Origin: Cellulomonas persica
GTDB taxonomy: Bacteria > Actinomycetota > Actinomycetes > Actinomycetales > Cellulomonadaceae
Direction of reading: 5' to 3'
Assembly (NCBI RefSeq): GCF_007989825.1
Contig: NZ_BJUA01000005.1
Coordinates: 124,001-188,000, forward strand
Length of the DNA: 64,000 bases
Positions 8,818 to 17,839 of this stretch are shown in pieces (positions within the stretch are counted from its first letter, which is position 1; each line of letters starts with the position of its first letter). The notes beneath the pieces were generated by a model that was not told the DNA's origin, searched no databases, and was given only the letters and a program-made list of their open reading frames with translations. The position numbers were made by a program, and so were the translations under genes.

Positions 8818-9939
8818 TCAGCTGCGCCCCGGCCGTCCTGCCCCGATCGCCGTGACGACGGCGTCGAACGCGGGCTTGGTCTGGTAGTCCTCGTCCCACA
8901 GGAGCGCGGCGCCGTACCCCTCGAACCACCGCGGGATCCAGGAGTACCGGTCGGTGACGCCCCAGACCGTCACGCCGAGGCACCCCTCGACCGCGAGGCA
9001 CGTGGTCACGACGCTCGCGTAGTCCTTCGCCTGCTGGGCGAGGTCCTCGTCGCTCGCGGGCGTGTGGACGCGCACGTCGACCTCGGTGAAGCGCACCGTC
9101 AGGCCCAGGTCGACGAACCGCTGGATGTTCTCCTGCAGGTCGTCGCGCAGCGTGCCGGCGGTGAGGTGACCCTGGAAGCCGACGCAGTCGATCGGCACGT
9201 CGCGCTCGACGAGGTCGGACACCATCTCGTAGACCGCGTCGGACTTGATGCCGATCGCCTCGAGGTCGTAGTCGTTGTAGCAGAGCTGCGCGTCCGGGTC
9301 GGCCTCGTGCGCGACGCGGAACGCGTCCTCGATGTAGCCGTCGCCGAGCGTGGCCTGGAACGGGGACTCCGCTCGTCGCCGGCCGTTGTCGTCGATCGCC
9401 TCGTTGACCACGTCCCACGCGACGACCTGGCCCTTGAAGTGCTCGACCTGCGTGCGGACGTGCTCCTCCATCGCCGCCTGCATCGCCTCGGCGTCGAGCT
9501 CCGAGACCCACGCGGGCAGCTGCGAGTGCCAGACGAGCGTGTGGCCGTAGAGCTTCTTGCCGTGCTCCTGGGCGTAGGCCGCGAGCTCGTCGGCCGCGGT
9601 GAAGTCCCACTCGCCGGGCGCCGCCTCGGTGGTCTCCCACTTCATGACGTTCTCGGCGACGACGAGGGTGGCGTGCGTGTCGACGATGTCCCGGTACTCG
9701 GGCTCGTCGAGCAGCTCGGGGGCGATCGCGAAGCCGATGTCGAGCGCGCTCCCGCCCGCGAGCTCGGCCAGCACGGGGTCGGTGCCCGCCGGGGGCTGCG
9801 CCTGGGTCTGGTCCGGCGTCACGTCCTGGGCGTCGCCGTCGTCGCTGCAGGCCGCCAGCGGGAGCACGACGAGCAGCGGCAGGAGCGCGGCGGTGACGCG
9901 GCGGCGTGCGGGCACGCGGGCGAGGGCGGCGTGAGGCAT
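8818..9939 (-). CDS. GH10 endo-1,4-beta-xylanase, lipoprotein
   Basis: 373 residues, starting at the ATG at 9939 behind GGAG. The signal peptide ends in LPLAAC, so the enzyme is lipid-anchored at the cell surface rather than released. A short linker leads into a complete GH10 barrel: NVMKWE, GHTLVWHSQLP, the acid/base glutamate in WDVVNEA, CYNDYDLE, GFQGHL, the nucleophile glutamate in TEVDVR, and WGVTDRYSWIP. It cleaves internal xylan or xylo-oligomer bonds. There is no carbohydrate-binding module, unlike many secreted GH10 enzymes, which fits a role on soluble oligosaccharides near the membrane. The palindrome at 9956-9975 lies in its upstream region. Confidence 0.93.
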   Translation of the reverse strand: MPHAALARVPARRRVTAALLPLLVVLPLAACSDDGDAQDVTPDQTQAQPPAGTDPVLAELAGGSALDIGFAIAPELLDEPEYRDIVDTHATLVVAENVMKWETTEAAPGEWDFTAADELAAYAQEHGKKLYGHTLVWHSQLPAWVSELDAEAMQAAMEEHVRTQVEHFKGQVVAWDVVNEAIDDNGRRRAESPFQATLGDGYIEDAFRVAHEADPDAQLCYNDYDLEAIGIKSDAVYEMVSDLVERDVPIDCVGFQGHLTAGTLRDDLQENIQRFVDLGLTVRFTEVDVRVHTPASDEDLAQQAKDYASVVTTCLAVEGCLGVTVWGVTDRYSWIPRWFEGYGAALLWDEDYQTKPAFDAVVTAIGAGRPGRS

Positions 9940-9955
9940 CGAGTCTCCGTTCGAC

Positions 9956-9975
9956 TTTCGGCGTCGTCGCCGAAA
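9956..9975. promoter_or_regulatory. Inverted repeat upstream of the GH10 xylanase gene
   Basis: The arms TTTCGGCG and CGCCGAAA are perfect complements with four bases between them, ending 17 bases before the xylanase ATG. It could be a repressor site (LacI-type operators in this kind of organism often hold GAAA/TTTC half-sites) or a hairpin in the mRNA leader. No regulator gene is adjacent. Confidence 0.55.
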
Positions 9976-10059
9976 CCTGCGGGGATGGTAGCGCGCCGGG
10001 CAGCATCCGCGTGCCGTGTTCCCACCCGTCGCGGCACGTCTCCTGGCAGGATCGGGTGC

Positions 10060-10443
10060 ATGTCCTTCGTGATGCGCGTGATCATCAACGGCCTGGCGAT
10101 CTGGCTCGCGACCGTGCTGCTGTCCGACGGCCTGACGATCGTCGGCGCGGACTCGACCGGCGAGAAGATCCTCATCATCGCCTTCATCGCGCTGGTGTTC
10201 GGGATCGTCAACGCGGTCGTGAAGCCGATCGTACAAATCCTGTCGATCCCGTTGTACATCCTCACGCTGGGCCTGTTCACGCTGGTCGTGAACGCGCTCA
10301 TGCTGCTGCTCACCGCGTGGATCACGGGCTTCACCGACTGGGGCCTGGAGATCGAGGGGTTCTGGTGGGCCGTCGGAGGCGCGCTGATCATCTCGATCGC
10401 GTCGTTCCTGCTCTCGGTCCTGCTTCCCGGCAAGAACAAGTAG
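10060..10443 (+). CDS. Phage-holin-family four-helix membrane protein (DUF360-like)
   Basis: 127 residues with four transmembrane helices and short loops. The sequence FGIVNAVVKPIVQILSIPLYILTLGLFTLVVNALMLLL is typical of the widespread phage holin family 4 / YvlD-like proteins of bacteria; in non-phage genomes their role is unknown. The ATG has no clear ribosome site, but CAGGAT lies seven bases upstream, so the mRNA may be leaderless. Its stop is nine bases from the convergent operon on the other strand. Confidence 0.85.
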   Translation: MSFVMRVIINGLAIWLATVLLSDGLTIVGADSTGEKILIIAFIALVFGIVNAVVKPIVQILSIPLYILTLGLFTLVVNALMLLLTAWITGFTDWGLEIEGFWWAVGGALIISIASFLLSVLLPGKNK

Positions 10444-10452
10444 CCGCGCAGG

Positions 10453-11103
10453 TCAGCCGCGGCGGGGGAGCACCAGCGTCGCGACGCCCGCGCCGGCCAC
10501 GAGCGCGAGGATCCGCCACACGTCGCCCGCGTCGAGCTGAGCGCCCGCGAGCGCGAGCGCACCGACGGCGAGCAGCTGAGCGGGCACCTGCAGGAGCGCG
10601 ACCTCGCGCAGCCCGTCGGCGAGCACCGCGAGCTCGACGCGCGCCCGCAGACCCACGCGCGCCGTCCAGCCGCTCGCCCACACGGCGAGGTGCACGAGCA
10701 GCACCAGGGTCAGCGTGAGGAACACCGACGGCGGCCCGCCGACGAGCACCTCCAGCCCGACCGCCGCGACCGCGAGCCCGACGAGCGACGCGCGCGGCAG
10801 CAGCACCACGGCCGTGGCCATGAGCAGCGAGACGAGCGCGGAGGCGAGCGACAGCGGCAGGAGCACGGACCAGCCGAGCACGAGCATCGCGGTGACGATC
10901 AGTCCGGTGACGAGGCGCACGACCCCGCCGCTCACCGTGGGTCCGACCTCGAGCTCGGCCTCCGGCTCGGGCGCGGGCCGCAGCCCGGGCACCCACGCCC
11001 ACCGCGACGCCGCTCCCCGCGCTCCCGTCCCGACGCGCGTCGTCGTCCGCCCGTTCACCACGCCGCCGTCCATCGCGCCGCCGGCCGCCGCGCTGCCGCT
11101 CAT
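10453..11103 (-). CDS. Membrane protein, last gene of the MoxR-DUF58 operon
   Basis: 216 residues; the ATG overlaps the preceding stop as ATGA. A disordered Gly/Ala/Thr-rich N-terminus (about 50 residues) is followed by five or six hydrophobic segments and no catalytic motif. It sits last in a five-gene operon, where related actinobacteria keep a membrane protein of this kind. I do not recognise a defined family. It probably forms part of the membrane-bound assembly served by the MoxR ATPase. Confidence 0.8.
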   Translation of the reverse strand: MSGSAAAGGAMDGGVVNGRTTTRVGTGARGAASRWAWVPGLRPAPEPEAELEVGPTVSGGVVRLVTGLIVTAMLVLGWSVLLPLSLASALVSLLMATAVVLLPRASLVGLAVAAVGLEVLVGGPPSVFLTLTLVLLVHLAVWASGWTARVGLRARVELAVLADGLREVALLQVPAQLLAVGALALAGAQLDAGDVWRILALVAGAGVATLVLPRRG

Positions 11104-12479
11104 CGCACCCCCGCCCCGGCACCCGGTCGCCGCTGACCGCTGCGCGCCAGCCCGGCGAGCGCCACCTGCGGCGCGTCGCGCCAGGAGACCAGCTCGACGT
11201 CCGCGTCCTGCACCGCCGCGAGCCGGTCGGTACGCGCGAGCCGCACGAGCCGCAGCGCGAGGCGTTCGCGATCGCGCAGCGCAGCCTCGCGCAGCGTCGG
11301 CAACACGTCGACGGCGACGACCCGGTGGCCCGCGCGCCGCCACTGCACGGCGGCGTCCGCGGCCGCGTCGTCGAGGAACGTCGAGAACACGACGACGAGC
11401 GCGCCCGACGGGAGCTGCGGCGCGCGCACCCGGTGCAACGGCTCGCCCTCGGGTCGGGTCAGGGCGAGCGCATGCCGGATCCGGTCGAGCTGACGGCGGC
11501 CCCCGCCGGGCGGCAGCGGGCGTCGCACCGCGCCGAGGTCGTCGAGCCCCACGCGGTCACCGGCGGACAGGTACGCCTGCGCGAGGGAGGTCGCCGCCTG
11601 GCGCGCCAGGTCCAGGGAGGTCGGGTCGGTCGCGCGCGGGCGGGACGAGCCGCGCCAGGTCCGCGGGTCGGGGCCGACGTCGTCGCGCGAGTCGACGACG
11701 AGCAGCACCACGGCCTCCGCGAGCGCGAGCTCACGGCGCACGTACAGCTCCTGCAGGCGCGGCGAGCGCCGCGCGGTCACGCGCCAGTCGATGCGCCGCA
11801 GGCGGTCGCCGGGCGCGTACGGGTGCACGTCGCGCAGGCCGCCGCCCTCGCCGGGCCTGCGCGACGGGTGCGCGCCGGACAGCCCGCGCAGGCGGTGCGG
11901 CAGGGGGAGCTGGGCGAGCGGACCGGGCGTCGGCAGCACGAGCGCCTCGTCGGACGCGGGCTCGACCGGCTCGGACACGCTGGTGCCGCCCGGCCCGATG
12001 CCGATCGCGTCGACCTCGGCCACGGTCTGCGGACCCGTGCGCACGGTCCGCACGACGAGCGGCACGGTCCGTGTACCGCGGACCTGGACGACGACCTCGT
12101 CCTGAGAGCGGTTCGAGCGGCGCACCGCGAGCGCGACGCCCGCCGTGTCCCGCGGCGCCCGGACCCGGACGTGCGTGCGCAGCGTCCCGGGCTCGTCACC
12201 TGCCGCGACGCCCGCACGCGGCACGGTCTCGTCGGACCCGGCAGTCCCGTCGGACCCGGCAGCCTCGTCGGGCGAGCCGTCGGCCTCGTCGCGCGCACCC
12301 ACGCTCACCTCGACGTCCCGCGACGGCGTGCGCAGCCAGCCCCACAGCGCCGCACCGACCAGCGGTCCCGCGAGCACCGCGACGTCCGCGCGCCCGAAGG
12401 CGGCGCCGACGAGCAGCAGCACGGCACCGACGGCGGCACCCACCGCCGTCGTCCGTGCACGGGACCAGGGCTCGTTCAT
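11100..12479 (-). CDS. DUF58 domain protein with N-terminal membrane anchor
   Basis: 459 residues; ATG overlaps the MoxR stop as ATGA. Two hydrophobic segments near the N-terminus anchor it; an acidic Ser/Asp/Gly-rich stretch (about 55-95) and a beta-rich domain follow. The DUF58 signature appears as HPYAPGDRLRRIDWRVTARR, then a von Willebrand A-like fold with AVVLLVVDSRDDVGP, where the D-x-S element is visible. In this family the protein partners the MoxR ATPase, which is thought to insert cofactors or remodel complexes. The tight operon supports that pairing here. Confidence 0.92.
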   Translation of the reverse strand: MNEPWSRARTTAVGAAVGAVLLLVGAAFGRADVAVLAGPLVGAALWGWLRTPSRDVEVSVGARDEADGSPDEAAGSDGTAGSDETVPRAGVAAGDEPGTLRTHVRVRAPRDTAGVALAVRRSNRSQDEVVVQVRGTRTVPLVVRTVRTGPQTVAEVDAIGIGPGGTSVSEPVEPASDEALVLPTPGPLAQLPLPHRLRGLSGAHPSRRPGEGGGLRDVHPYAPGDRLRRIDWRVTARRSPRLQELYVRRELALAEAVVLLVVDSRDDVGPDPRTWRGSSRPRATDPTSLDLARQAATSLAQAYLSAGDRVGLDDLGAVRRPLPPGGGRRQLDRIRHALALTRPEGEPLHRVRAPQLPSGALVVVFSTFLDDAAADAAVQWRRAGHRVVAVDVLPTLREAALRDRERLALRLVRLARTDRLAAVQDADVELVSWRDAPQVALAGLARSGQRRPGAGAGVR

Positions 12480-13489
12480 CGCGCGGCGCCGACCCCCCGC
12501 ACCGTCGTCGGACCCGGCACATGCGCGAGGACCTCCTGCACGACGCGCTGCGGCGCGAGGCCCGACGCCCAGGCCTGCGGCGTGAGCGAGATGCGGTGCG
12601 CGAGCGTCGCGACGCCCACGGCCTTGACGTCCTCGGGCGTCACGAAGTCGCGGCCCGCGAGCACCGCGACCGACCGCGCGACGAGCACGAGCGCCTGCGA
12701 CCCGCGCGGCGACGCACCGACCTCGACCGCGGCGTGCTGACGCGTGGCCGCCGCGAGGTCCACGCAGTACCCGAGCACGTCGTCGTCGACCGTCACGGCC
12801 TCGACGCCCGCCTGCATCGCGCGCAGCGTGCCCGCGTCCACGACCGTGCGCACGGTCGCGACCTCCTGGCGACGCGCGAGGCGCCGCGCGAGCACGTCGA
12901 CCTCGGAGTCGCGCTGCGGGTAGCCGACCGCGAGGCGCACCATGAAGCGGTCGAGCTGCGCCTCGGGCAGCGGGTACGTGCCCTCGTACTCGACCGGGTT
13001 GGACGTCGCGACCACGTGGAACGGGTCCGGCAGCAGGCGCGTCACGCCGTCGACCGTGACCTGCCGCTCGGCCATCGCCTCGAGCAGCGCCGACTGCGTC
13101 TTGGGCGCGGTGCGGTTGATCTCGTCGGCGAGCAGGAGACCCGCGAACACCGGTCCCGGCCGGAAGTCGAAGGTCGCCGTCGCCGGGTCGAACACCGACG
13201 AGCCCGTGATGTCCGAGGGCAGCAGGTCGGGCGTGCACTGCACGCGCCGGAACTCCAGGCCGAGCGCGGTCGCGAGCGAACGCGCCGCGAGCGTCTTGCC
13301 CAGGCCCGGCACGTCCTCGAACAGCACGTGCCCGCCCGCGAGGATCGCCGCGAGCGCCACGGTGAGCGGCTCGCGCATCCCGACGACGACCGTGGAGACC
13401 TCGTCGAGCACCGCGCGGCCGTGCGCGGCGACCTCGTCGACGGGCAGGTGCTGGACCGGCTCGGCCGGCTCGAGGGTGCGCTCGGTCAT
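12476..13489 (-). CDS. MoxR-family AAA+ ATPase
   Basis: 337 residues, the usual length for the family. Walker A is EDVPGLGKT (residues 58-66), Walker B is LLADEINRTAPKTQSALLEAM, sensor 1 is FHVVATSNPVEYEGTYPLPEAQLDRF, and sensor 2 lies in ASPRGSQALV. MoxR proteins are ATP-driven chaperones that act on a von Willebrand A partner, here the DUF58 protein encoded next. The start overlaps the upstream stop as ATGA, with GGAGGAACC in front as ribosome site. Confidence 0.95.
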   Translation of the reverse strand: MTERTLEPAEPVQHLPVDEVAAHGRAVLDEVSTVVVGMREPLTVALAAILAGGHVLFEDVPGLGKTLAARSLATALGLEFRRVQCTPDLLPSDITGSSVFDPATATFDFRPGPVFAGLLLADEINRTAPKTQSALLEAMAERQVTVDGVTRLLPDPFHVVATSNPVEYEGTYPLPEAQLDRFMVRLAVGYPQRDSEVDVLARRLARRQEVATVRTVVDAGTLRAMQAGVEAVTVDDDVLGYCVDLAAATRQHAAVEVGASPRGSQALVLVARSVAVLAGRDFVTPEDVKAVGVATLAHRISLTPQAWASGLAPQRVVQEVLAHVPGPTTVRGVGAAR

Positions 13490-14082
13490 CGGTTCCTCCT
13501 GGGGCGCGGGGACTGCTCGTGGTCGTGGTCGTGCTGCTCGGCGTCGTGCCCGGCGACGACGTCGCCGTCGAGCACGTCGGTGTCGAGCGCGTCGAGCTCG
13601 GGTCGGGCGGGGCGCGGGCCGAGGGCCTCGAGCGCGCCGAGCGTGTGGGTCAGGTCGGCGACGGACGGCAGCGGGGCCGAGCGGCGGGCGAGCGTCGCGG
13701 CGGCGCGGCGGCCGACGAGCGCGGCGACGGCCTCGGACTGCTCCGGGTCGGCCAGGTCCACGCCGTGCCGCGCGAGCCGGACGGTCGCGGTCTCGCGCAG
13801 GCGTCGCATCGCGCGCTCGCCGGCCCGGCCGTCACGGCCGACCATCGACCACGCCAGGTCCTGCAGGTCGCCGCGCGAGCCGGCGGGACGCACGTTCCGC
13901 TCCCGGTCCCACTCGGGGTCCGGGTCCGTCTCGAGACGGGTCGCGACGACGACGAACGCGGCGACCGCGATGCCGAGCACGAGCGACGACCACACCGTGA
14001 AGCCCGCCATGAGCCCGAGCGCGAGGCCCGCGAGCAGCCCGAGGCCCTCGCGCCACACGAGGTGCCAGACGTGCCCGATCAC
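13486..14082 (-). CDS. Membrane-anchored protein of the MoxR operon
   Basis: 198 residues from a GTG overlapping the upstream stop as GTGA. Two hydrophobic segments (about residues 10-45) are followed by a cytoplasmic part with a positively charged helix (RAMRRLRETATVRLARHGVDLADPEQ) and a His/Asp-rich tail (AGHDAEQHDHDHEQ). I do not recognise the family. Its position between the DUF4129 protein and MoxR is common in actinomycetes, so a structural role in the same complex is likely. Confidence 0.82.
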   Translation of the reverse strand: MIGHVWHLVWREGLGLLAGLALGLMAGFTVWSSLVLGIAVAAFVVVATRLETDPDPEWDRERNVRPAGSRGDLQDLAWSMVGRDGRAGERAMRRLRETATVRLARHGVDLADPEQSEAVAALVGRRAAATLARRSAPLPSVADLTHTLGALEALGPRPARPELDALDTDVLDGDVVAGHDAEQHDHDHEQSPRPRRNR

Positions 14083-14948
14083 GGCGCCCCCTGCTCGCGC
14101 GGCGTCCCTGGCAGAGCACCGTCGTCGACCTGACGCCGCTCGCGCACGCCGCGGGCGATCTGCTCGAGCGCGGCGCGCGCGCTCGTCACGTGGTCGTCGG
14201 TCACGGGGTGCTCGCTGAACCGCGCCGCGAGGTACAGGTCGAGCAGCGCGCGGCTCGCGGCCGGGTCGGCACGCGTCGCGTCCAGCAGCTCGAGCGTGAA
14301 CTCGGTCGCGGTCTGCGCACGCTCGCGCACCACGCCGCTGCGCTCGGCCGACCGCTCGAGCGCGACCCACGCGGCGATCACCGCGTCGCCCGGTGGCAGG
14401 TCGCCCGCGAGCGCCTCGACCGCGTCGTCGACGCCCGCCGCGAGCGCGGGCTGCGCGAGGTCGAGCACGTCGCCGCGCAGCACCTGCCCGGGCGCGAGCC
14501 CGTCGTCGACCGCGAGCTCACGCTGCTGCTCGAGCCAGCGCCGCACGACGCGTAGCGCCTTGCGGCCCAGGAACGTGAGCACCGCCAGCAGCAGGCAGAA
14601 CCCCAGGACGACGAGCCAGGGCGGCATCCCGTTGTCCGTGACGACCTCGTTCACCGCCTCACCCGTGGGCACGGGTGTCGGCTGGTTGCGGTCCGGCAGG
14701 AGCGCGGTGGGCATCTCGAACTCGGCGCCGGGGCGCTGCCCGGGGACGAACGGTCCCGCGACGGCGGCGGCCAGCACGGTCACGACGACGAGCCCGCTCG
14801 CGACGAGCGCGGCACGCTGCGCGGACCGCAGGCGTGCGAGCGCGGACGGTCCGTCCGCCGCGCCGGGCTCGGGGTGCTCGTCATCGGCCGCACCGCGCGA
14901 GGTGCCGGACGTCGCGGCGCCTGTCGGGCTCGTCGGGCCGACCGCCAT
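14079..14948 (-). CDS. DUF4129-domain membrane protein, first gene of the MoxR operon
   Basis: 289 residues with two transmembrane helices (about 47-67 and 107-128) flanking an extracytoplasmic loop. The cytoplasmic C-terminal part has the DUF4129 pattern: DAVIAAWVALERSAERSGV, ETATEF-like TATEFTLELL, LLDLYLAARFSEHPV and a final helix. In related clusters DUF4129 is fused or linked to a transglutaminase-like protein, which is not present here. It leads the operon; the 190-base gap to divergent purB must hold its promoter. Confidence 0.88.
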   Translation of the reverse strand: MAVGPTSPTGAATSGTSRGAADDEHPEPGAADGPSALARLRSAQRAALVASGLVVVTVLAAAVAGPFVPGQRPGAEFEMPTALLPDRNQPTPVPTGEAVNEVVTDNGMPPWLVVLGFCLLLAVLTFLGRKALRVVRRWLEQQRELAVDDGLAPGQVLRGDVLDLAQPALAAGVDDAVEALAGDLPPGDAVIAAWVALERSAERSGVVRERAQTATEFTLELLDATRADPAASRALLDLYLAARFSEHPVTDDHVTSARAALEQIARGVRERRQVDDGALPGTPREQGAP

Positions 14949-15142
14949 GCGCCCTCCCCGGACCCTCGTCGTGCGCCGCTGTCCGGGCGCGTCCGCGACG
15001 TGCGTCCCACGCCCGCGCGCTCACGGTAACGACCTGCGGGCCCGCCGGACGACACGCTGGGCGATTCGCCCCGGTGCGGCACCCGGACAGCGGTCGTGGA
15101 CCGGGGCCCGCGCGTGCGGGCACGCCTGGGATGATGGGCGCC

Positions 15143-16582
15143 ATGACCTCTCCCGCGCGTGTGAGCCTCGCCGACGTCACCCCGCCGATCGCCCTGGGCC
15201 CGCTCGACGGCCGCTACCGTCCCGCGGTCGCGCCGCTCGTCGACCACCTGTCCGAGGCGGCGCTCAACCGAGCGCGCGTGCACGTCGAGGTCGAGTGGCT
15301 CATCCACCTCACGAGCCGCGGCGTGGTGCCGGGTGCGCCCGTGCTGAGCGACGCCGAGCAGGCGTACCTGCGGGACGTGGTGGCGACGTTCGGCGCCGCC
15401 GAGATCGCGGAGCTCGCGCAGATCGAGCGCGTCACGGTGCACGACGTCAAGGCGGTCGAGTACTTCCTCAAGCGCCGGCTCGAGGCCGCGCCGGGCGTGC
15501 TCGGTGAGGGCACGGTGCTGCCGTCCGTCGGCGAGCTCGTGCACTTCGCGTGCACGAGCGAGGACATCAACAACCTGTCCTACGCGCTCATGGTCCGCGG
15601 CGCCGTGCAGGACGTGTGGCTTCCGGCCGCCACCGCGCTGGCCGACGAGGTCGCGGCGCTCGCGCACGAGCACGCCGACCAGCCCCTGCTCGCGCTGACG
15701 CACGGTCAGCCCGCGACGCCGACGACGCTCGGCAAGGAGCTCGCCGTGCTGGCCCACCGCCTGCGCCGCCAGCTGCGTCGCATCGCGGGCGACGAGTACC
15801 TCGGCAAGATCAACGGCGCGACGGGGACCTACGGCGCGCACGTCGTCGCCGTCCCGGGCGCGGACTGGCAGGAGGTCTCGCGCACGTTCGTCGAGCACCT
15901 GGGCCTGACCTGGAACCCGCTGACCACGCAGATCGAGTCGCACGACTGGCAGGCCGAGCTCTACGCCGACGTGTCCCGCTACAACCGCGTGCTGCACAAC
16001 CTGGCCACCGACGTGTGGACGTACATCTCGCGCGGGGTGTTCATCCAGATCCCCGTGGCGGGTGCGACGGGCTCGTCGACCATGCCGCACAAGGTCAACC
16101 CGATCCGGTTCGAGAACGCCGAGGCCAACCTCGAGCTCTCGTCGGCCCTGCTCGACACGCTCGCCTCGACGCTCGTGACGTCGCGTCTGCAGCGCGACCT
16201 GACGGACTCGACGACGCAGCGCAACATCGGCCCCGCGTTCGGGCACAGCCTGCTCGCGATCGACAACGTCCGACGAGGGCTGCGTGCGCTGTCCGTGGAC
16301 GCGGACCTGCTGGCACGTGAGCTCGACGAGAACTGGGAGGTGCTCGGCGAGCCCGTGCAGTCGGCCATGCGCGCCGCGTCCGTGGCGGGCGTGACCGGCA
16401 TGGAGAACCCGTACGAGCGGCTCAAGGAGCTCACGCGCGGGCGCCGGCTGACGGCCGACGACATGCGCGAGTTCATCGCGGGCCTGGGGCTGCCCGCGGA
16501 CGTCGCGGCGCGGCTCCAGGAGCTCACGCCCGCGGGGTACACGGGGCTCGCGGCCTCGCTCGTCGCGCACCTCGACGCCTGA
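15143..16582 (+). CDS. purB: Adenylosuccinate lyase
   Basis: 479 residues. It splits adenylosuccinate to AMP and SAICAR to AICAR in purine synthesis. Visible hallmarks are the N-terminal GPLDGRYRPAV, FACTSEDINNLSYALM, the TH pair in LTHGQPATPTTLGKELAVL, and the fumarase/aspartase superfamily signature GSSTMPHKVNPIRFENAEAN with the flexible catalytic serine. Length and motifs match the longer E. coli-like PurB branch. In-frame ATGs at 15131 and 15134 are alternative starts; GATGAT seven bases before 15143 is compatible with a leaderless message. It is divergent from the MoxR operon and followed by its own 267-base gap. Confidence 0.96.
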   Translation: MTSPARVSLADVTPPIALGPLDGRYRPAVAPLVDHLSEAALNRARVHVEVEWLIHLTSRGVVPGAPVLSDAEQAYLRDVVATFGAAEIAELAQIERVTVHDVKAVEYFLKRRLEAAPGVLGEGTVLPSVGELVHFACTSEDINNLSYALMVRGAVQDVWLPAATALADEVAALAHEHADQPLLALTHGQPATPTTLGKELAVLAHRLRRQLRRIAGDEYLGKINGATGTYGAHVVAVPGADWQEVSRTFVEHLGLTWNPLTTQIESHDWQAELYADVSRYNRVLHNLATDVWTYISRGVFIQIPVAGATGSSTMPHKVNPIRFENAEANLELSSALLDTLASTLVTSRLQRDLTDSTTQRNIGPAFGHSLLAIDNVRRGLRALSVDADLLARELDENWEVLGEPVQSAMRAASVAGVTGMENPYERLKELTRGRRLTADDMREFIAGLGLPADVAARLQELTPAGYTGLAASLVAHLDA

Positions 16583-16743
16583 CGCGCGGAACCGGCGCGG
16601 GCTGACGGCTTCACCCCGACGGCCGGGCCGCGTCGGCGGGCTACGGCGCATGACCATGTGACGGTCGTCACGCCCGGTATGTCCGGGGCCGCGTGCGGCG
16701 TGGGCGCGCTACCACTTCCGGATGACCCGATCTGGACATCCGA

Positions 16744-16765
16744 CCCGATTCCTTGCAGAATCGGG
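16744..16765. promoter_or_regulatory. Hairpin and CCCGAT repeats between purB and the next gene
   Basis: CCCGATTC and GAATCGGG form a perfect 8-bp stem with a six-base loop. Around it the heptamer ACCCGAT recurs at 16725 and 16743, with further CCCGAT at 16766 and CCGATT just after. The segment is poorer in GC than the genes around it. It may be a terminator for purB or an operator for the following gene; sequence does not decide. Confidence 0.5.
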
Positions 16766-16849
16766 CCCGATCCGTCCGATTTACCCGTTCCCGAACCCTG
16801 AAAGTTTCGGCGACGGGGTCGGTTCCGTCCAGTCGTAGGCGAGGCCGCC

Positions 16850-17722
16850 ATGACCCTGATGCAGAAGGCGATCACCCCCGCGCTCGCACGAGCGCACGTC
16901 GAGGGTGGCTACGACCGGATGGCCGGGTACGTGGTGCGCGCCGAGGACGTCGCGTTCGCGACGACGCCCGCTCAGCTCTTCGAGGTGCACGGCCTCGGCT
17001 ACCCCGGCTCGCCGTTCCGTCCCGACGCGCAGTTCATCGACCTGCTGCGGTTCGAGTCCGGGCCGCAGCTGCAGTACCGCGACGTGCCGGGCTACATCGT
17101 CCCGCTGTGGTGGCTGCGCCACTCGCGCATCACGCCGGGCGCCGAGCTCGTGCGCGTCTTCGCCGACGGCTCGGTCACGCTCCTGGCGCGCTACGGCGAC
17201 GTCGGCACCGGCTGGTCCGTGACCAACCTGGGCTACCGGCCCGCGCTCGCCTCGCTGTCGCGGTGCGTCGGCCCGGTCGCCAAGTGGCACAGCGCCTACC
17301 TCGAGGCCGACCTCGTCGACGGCGGCAACACCGTCGTGCTCGCCCTCGCCAACCCGCCGCTCGCCGAGACCGGCTTCCAGCAGGCGCAGTCCGGCCGCTG
17401 GTTCCGCCGCGTCCCGCGTGAGGACGTCTCCGAGCTGTTCGAGCTGGACCTCACGGCCCGGTGGAACGGGCTCGCGGTGCGCGTCGTCGACCAGTGGCAG
17501 GACGCGCAGCGGTACGTCGTGGCGCGCATCTCGCACCTGGGCGACGACCTGGACCACGCCGAGCACCTGCGCCTCGACCGCGTCGAGGCGGGCGTGTACG
17601 AGGCAGTCGTGTACGCGGCGGAGCTCACGGACATCCAGACCAACCAGGTCGTCCCGCACACCTGGTCGCCCGGCCCGGCGCGCGCGCTCCGTCGCCCGGT
17701 GTCCTCGCAGTCGTCGTACTGA
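16850..17722 (+). CDS. Conserved-looking hypothetical protein
   Basis: 290 residues, no signal peptide and no transmembrane segment. It is rich in aromatic and charged residues, with repeated beta-strand-like stretches such as IVPLWWLRHSRITPGAELVRVF and WNGLAVRVVDQWQDAQRYVV. I do not recognise a family and see no catalytic motif. Codon use is normal for the region, with G/C in nearly every third position, so it is a real gene. It lies alone between purB and convergent hemA. Confidence 0.8.
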   Translation: MTLMQKAITPALARAHVEGGYDRMAGYVVRAEDVAFATTPAQLFEVHGLGYPGSPFRPDAQFIDLLRFESGPQLQYRDVPGYIVPLWWLRHSRITPGAELVRVFADGSVTLLARYGDVGTGWSVTNLGYRPALASLSRCVGPVAKWHSAYLEADLVDGGNTVVLALANPPLAETGFQQAQSGRWFRRVPREDVSELFELDLTARWNGLAVRVVDQWQDAQRYVVARISHLGDDLDHAEHLRLDRVEAGVYEAVVYAAELTDIQTNQVVPHTWSPGPARALRRPVSSQSSY

Positions 17723-17839
17723 GCCGCTCGCCGTCTGACCGCTTGTCGCCTGACCAGCCCGACGTCGTGACCCGCTCGACGTGCTGAGCGGCGCGACGTC
17801 CTGAGCGGCGTCGAGCCGTGCGTCGGCCCGTGCGTGGGG

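Noticed and set aside
10715-14218. A 1167-codon open frame on the plus strand
   Set aside because: Antisense to the MoxR-DUF58 operon, extremely Arg/Ala/Pro-rich, no ribosome site or domain.
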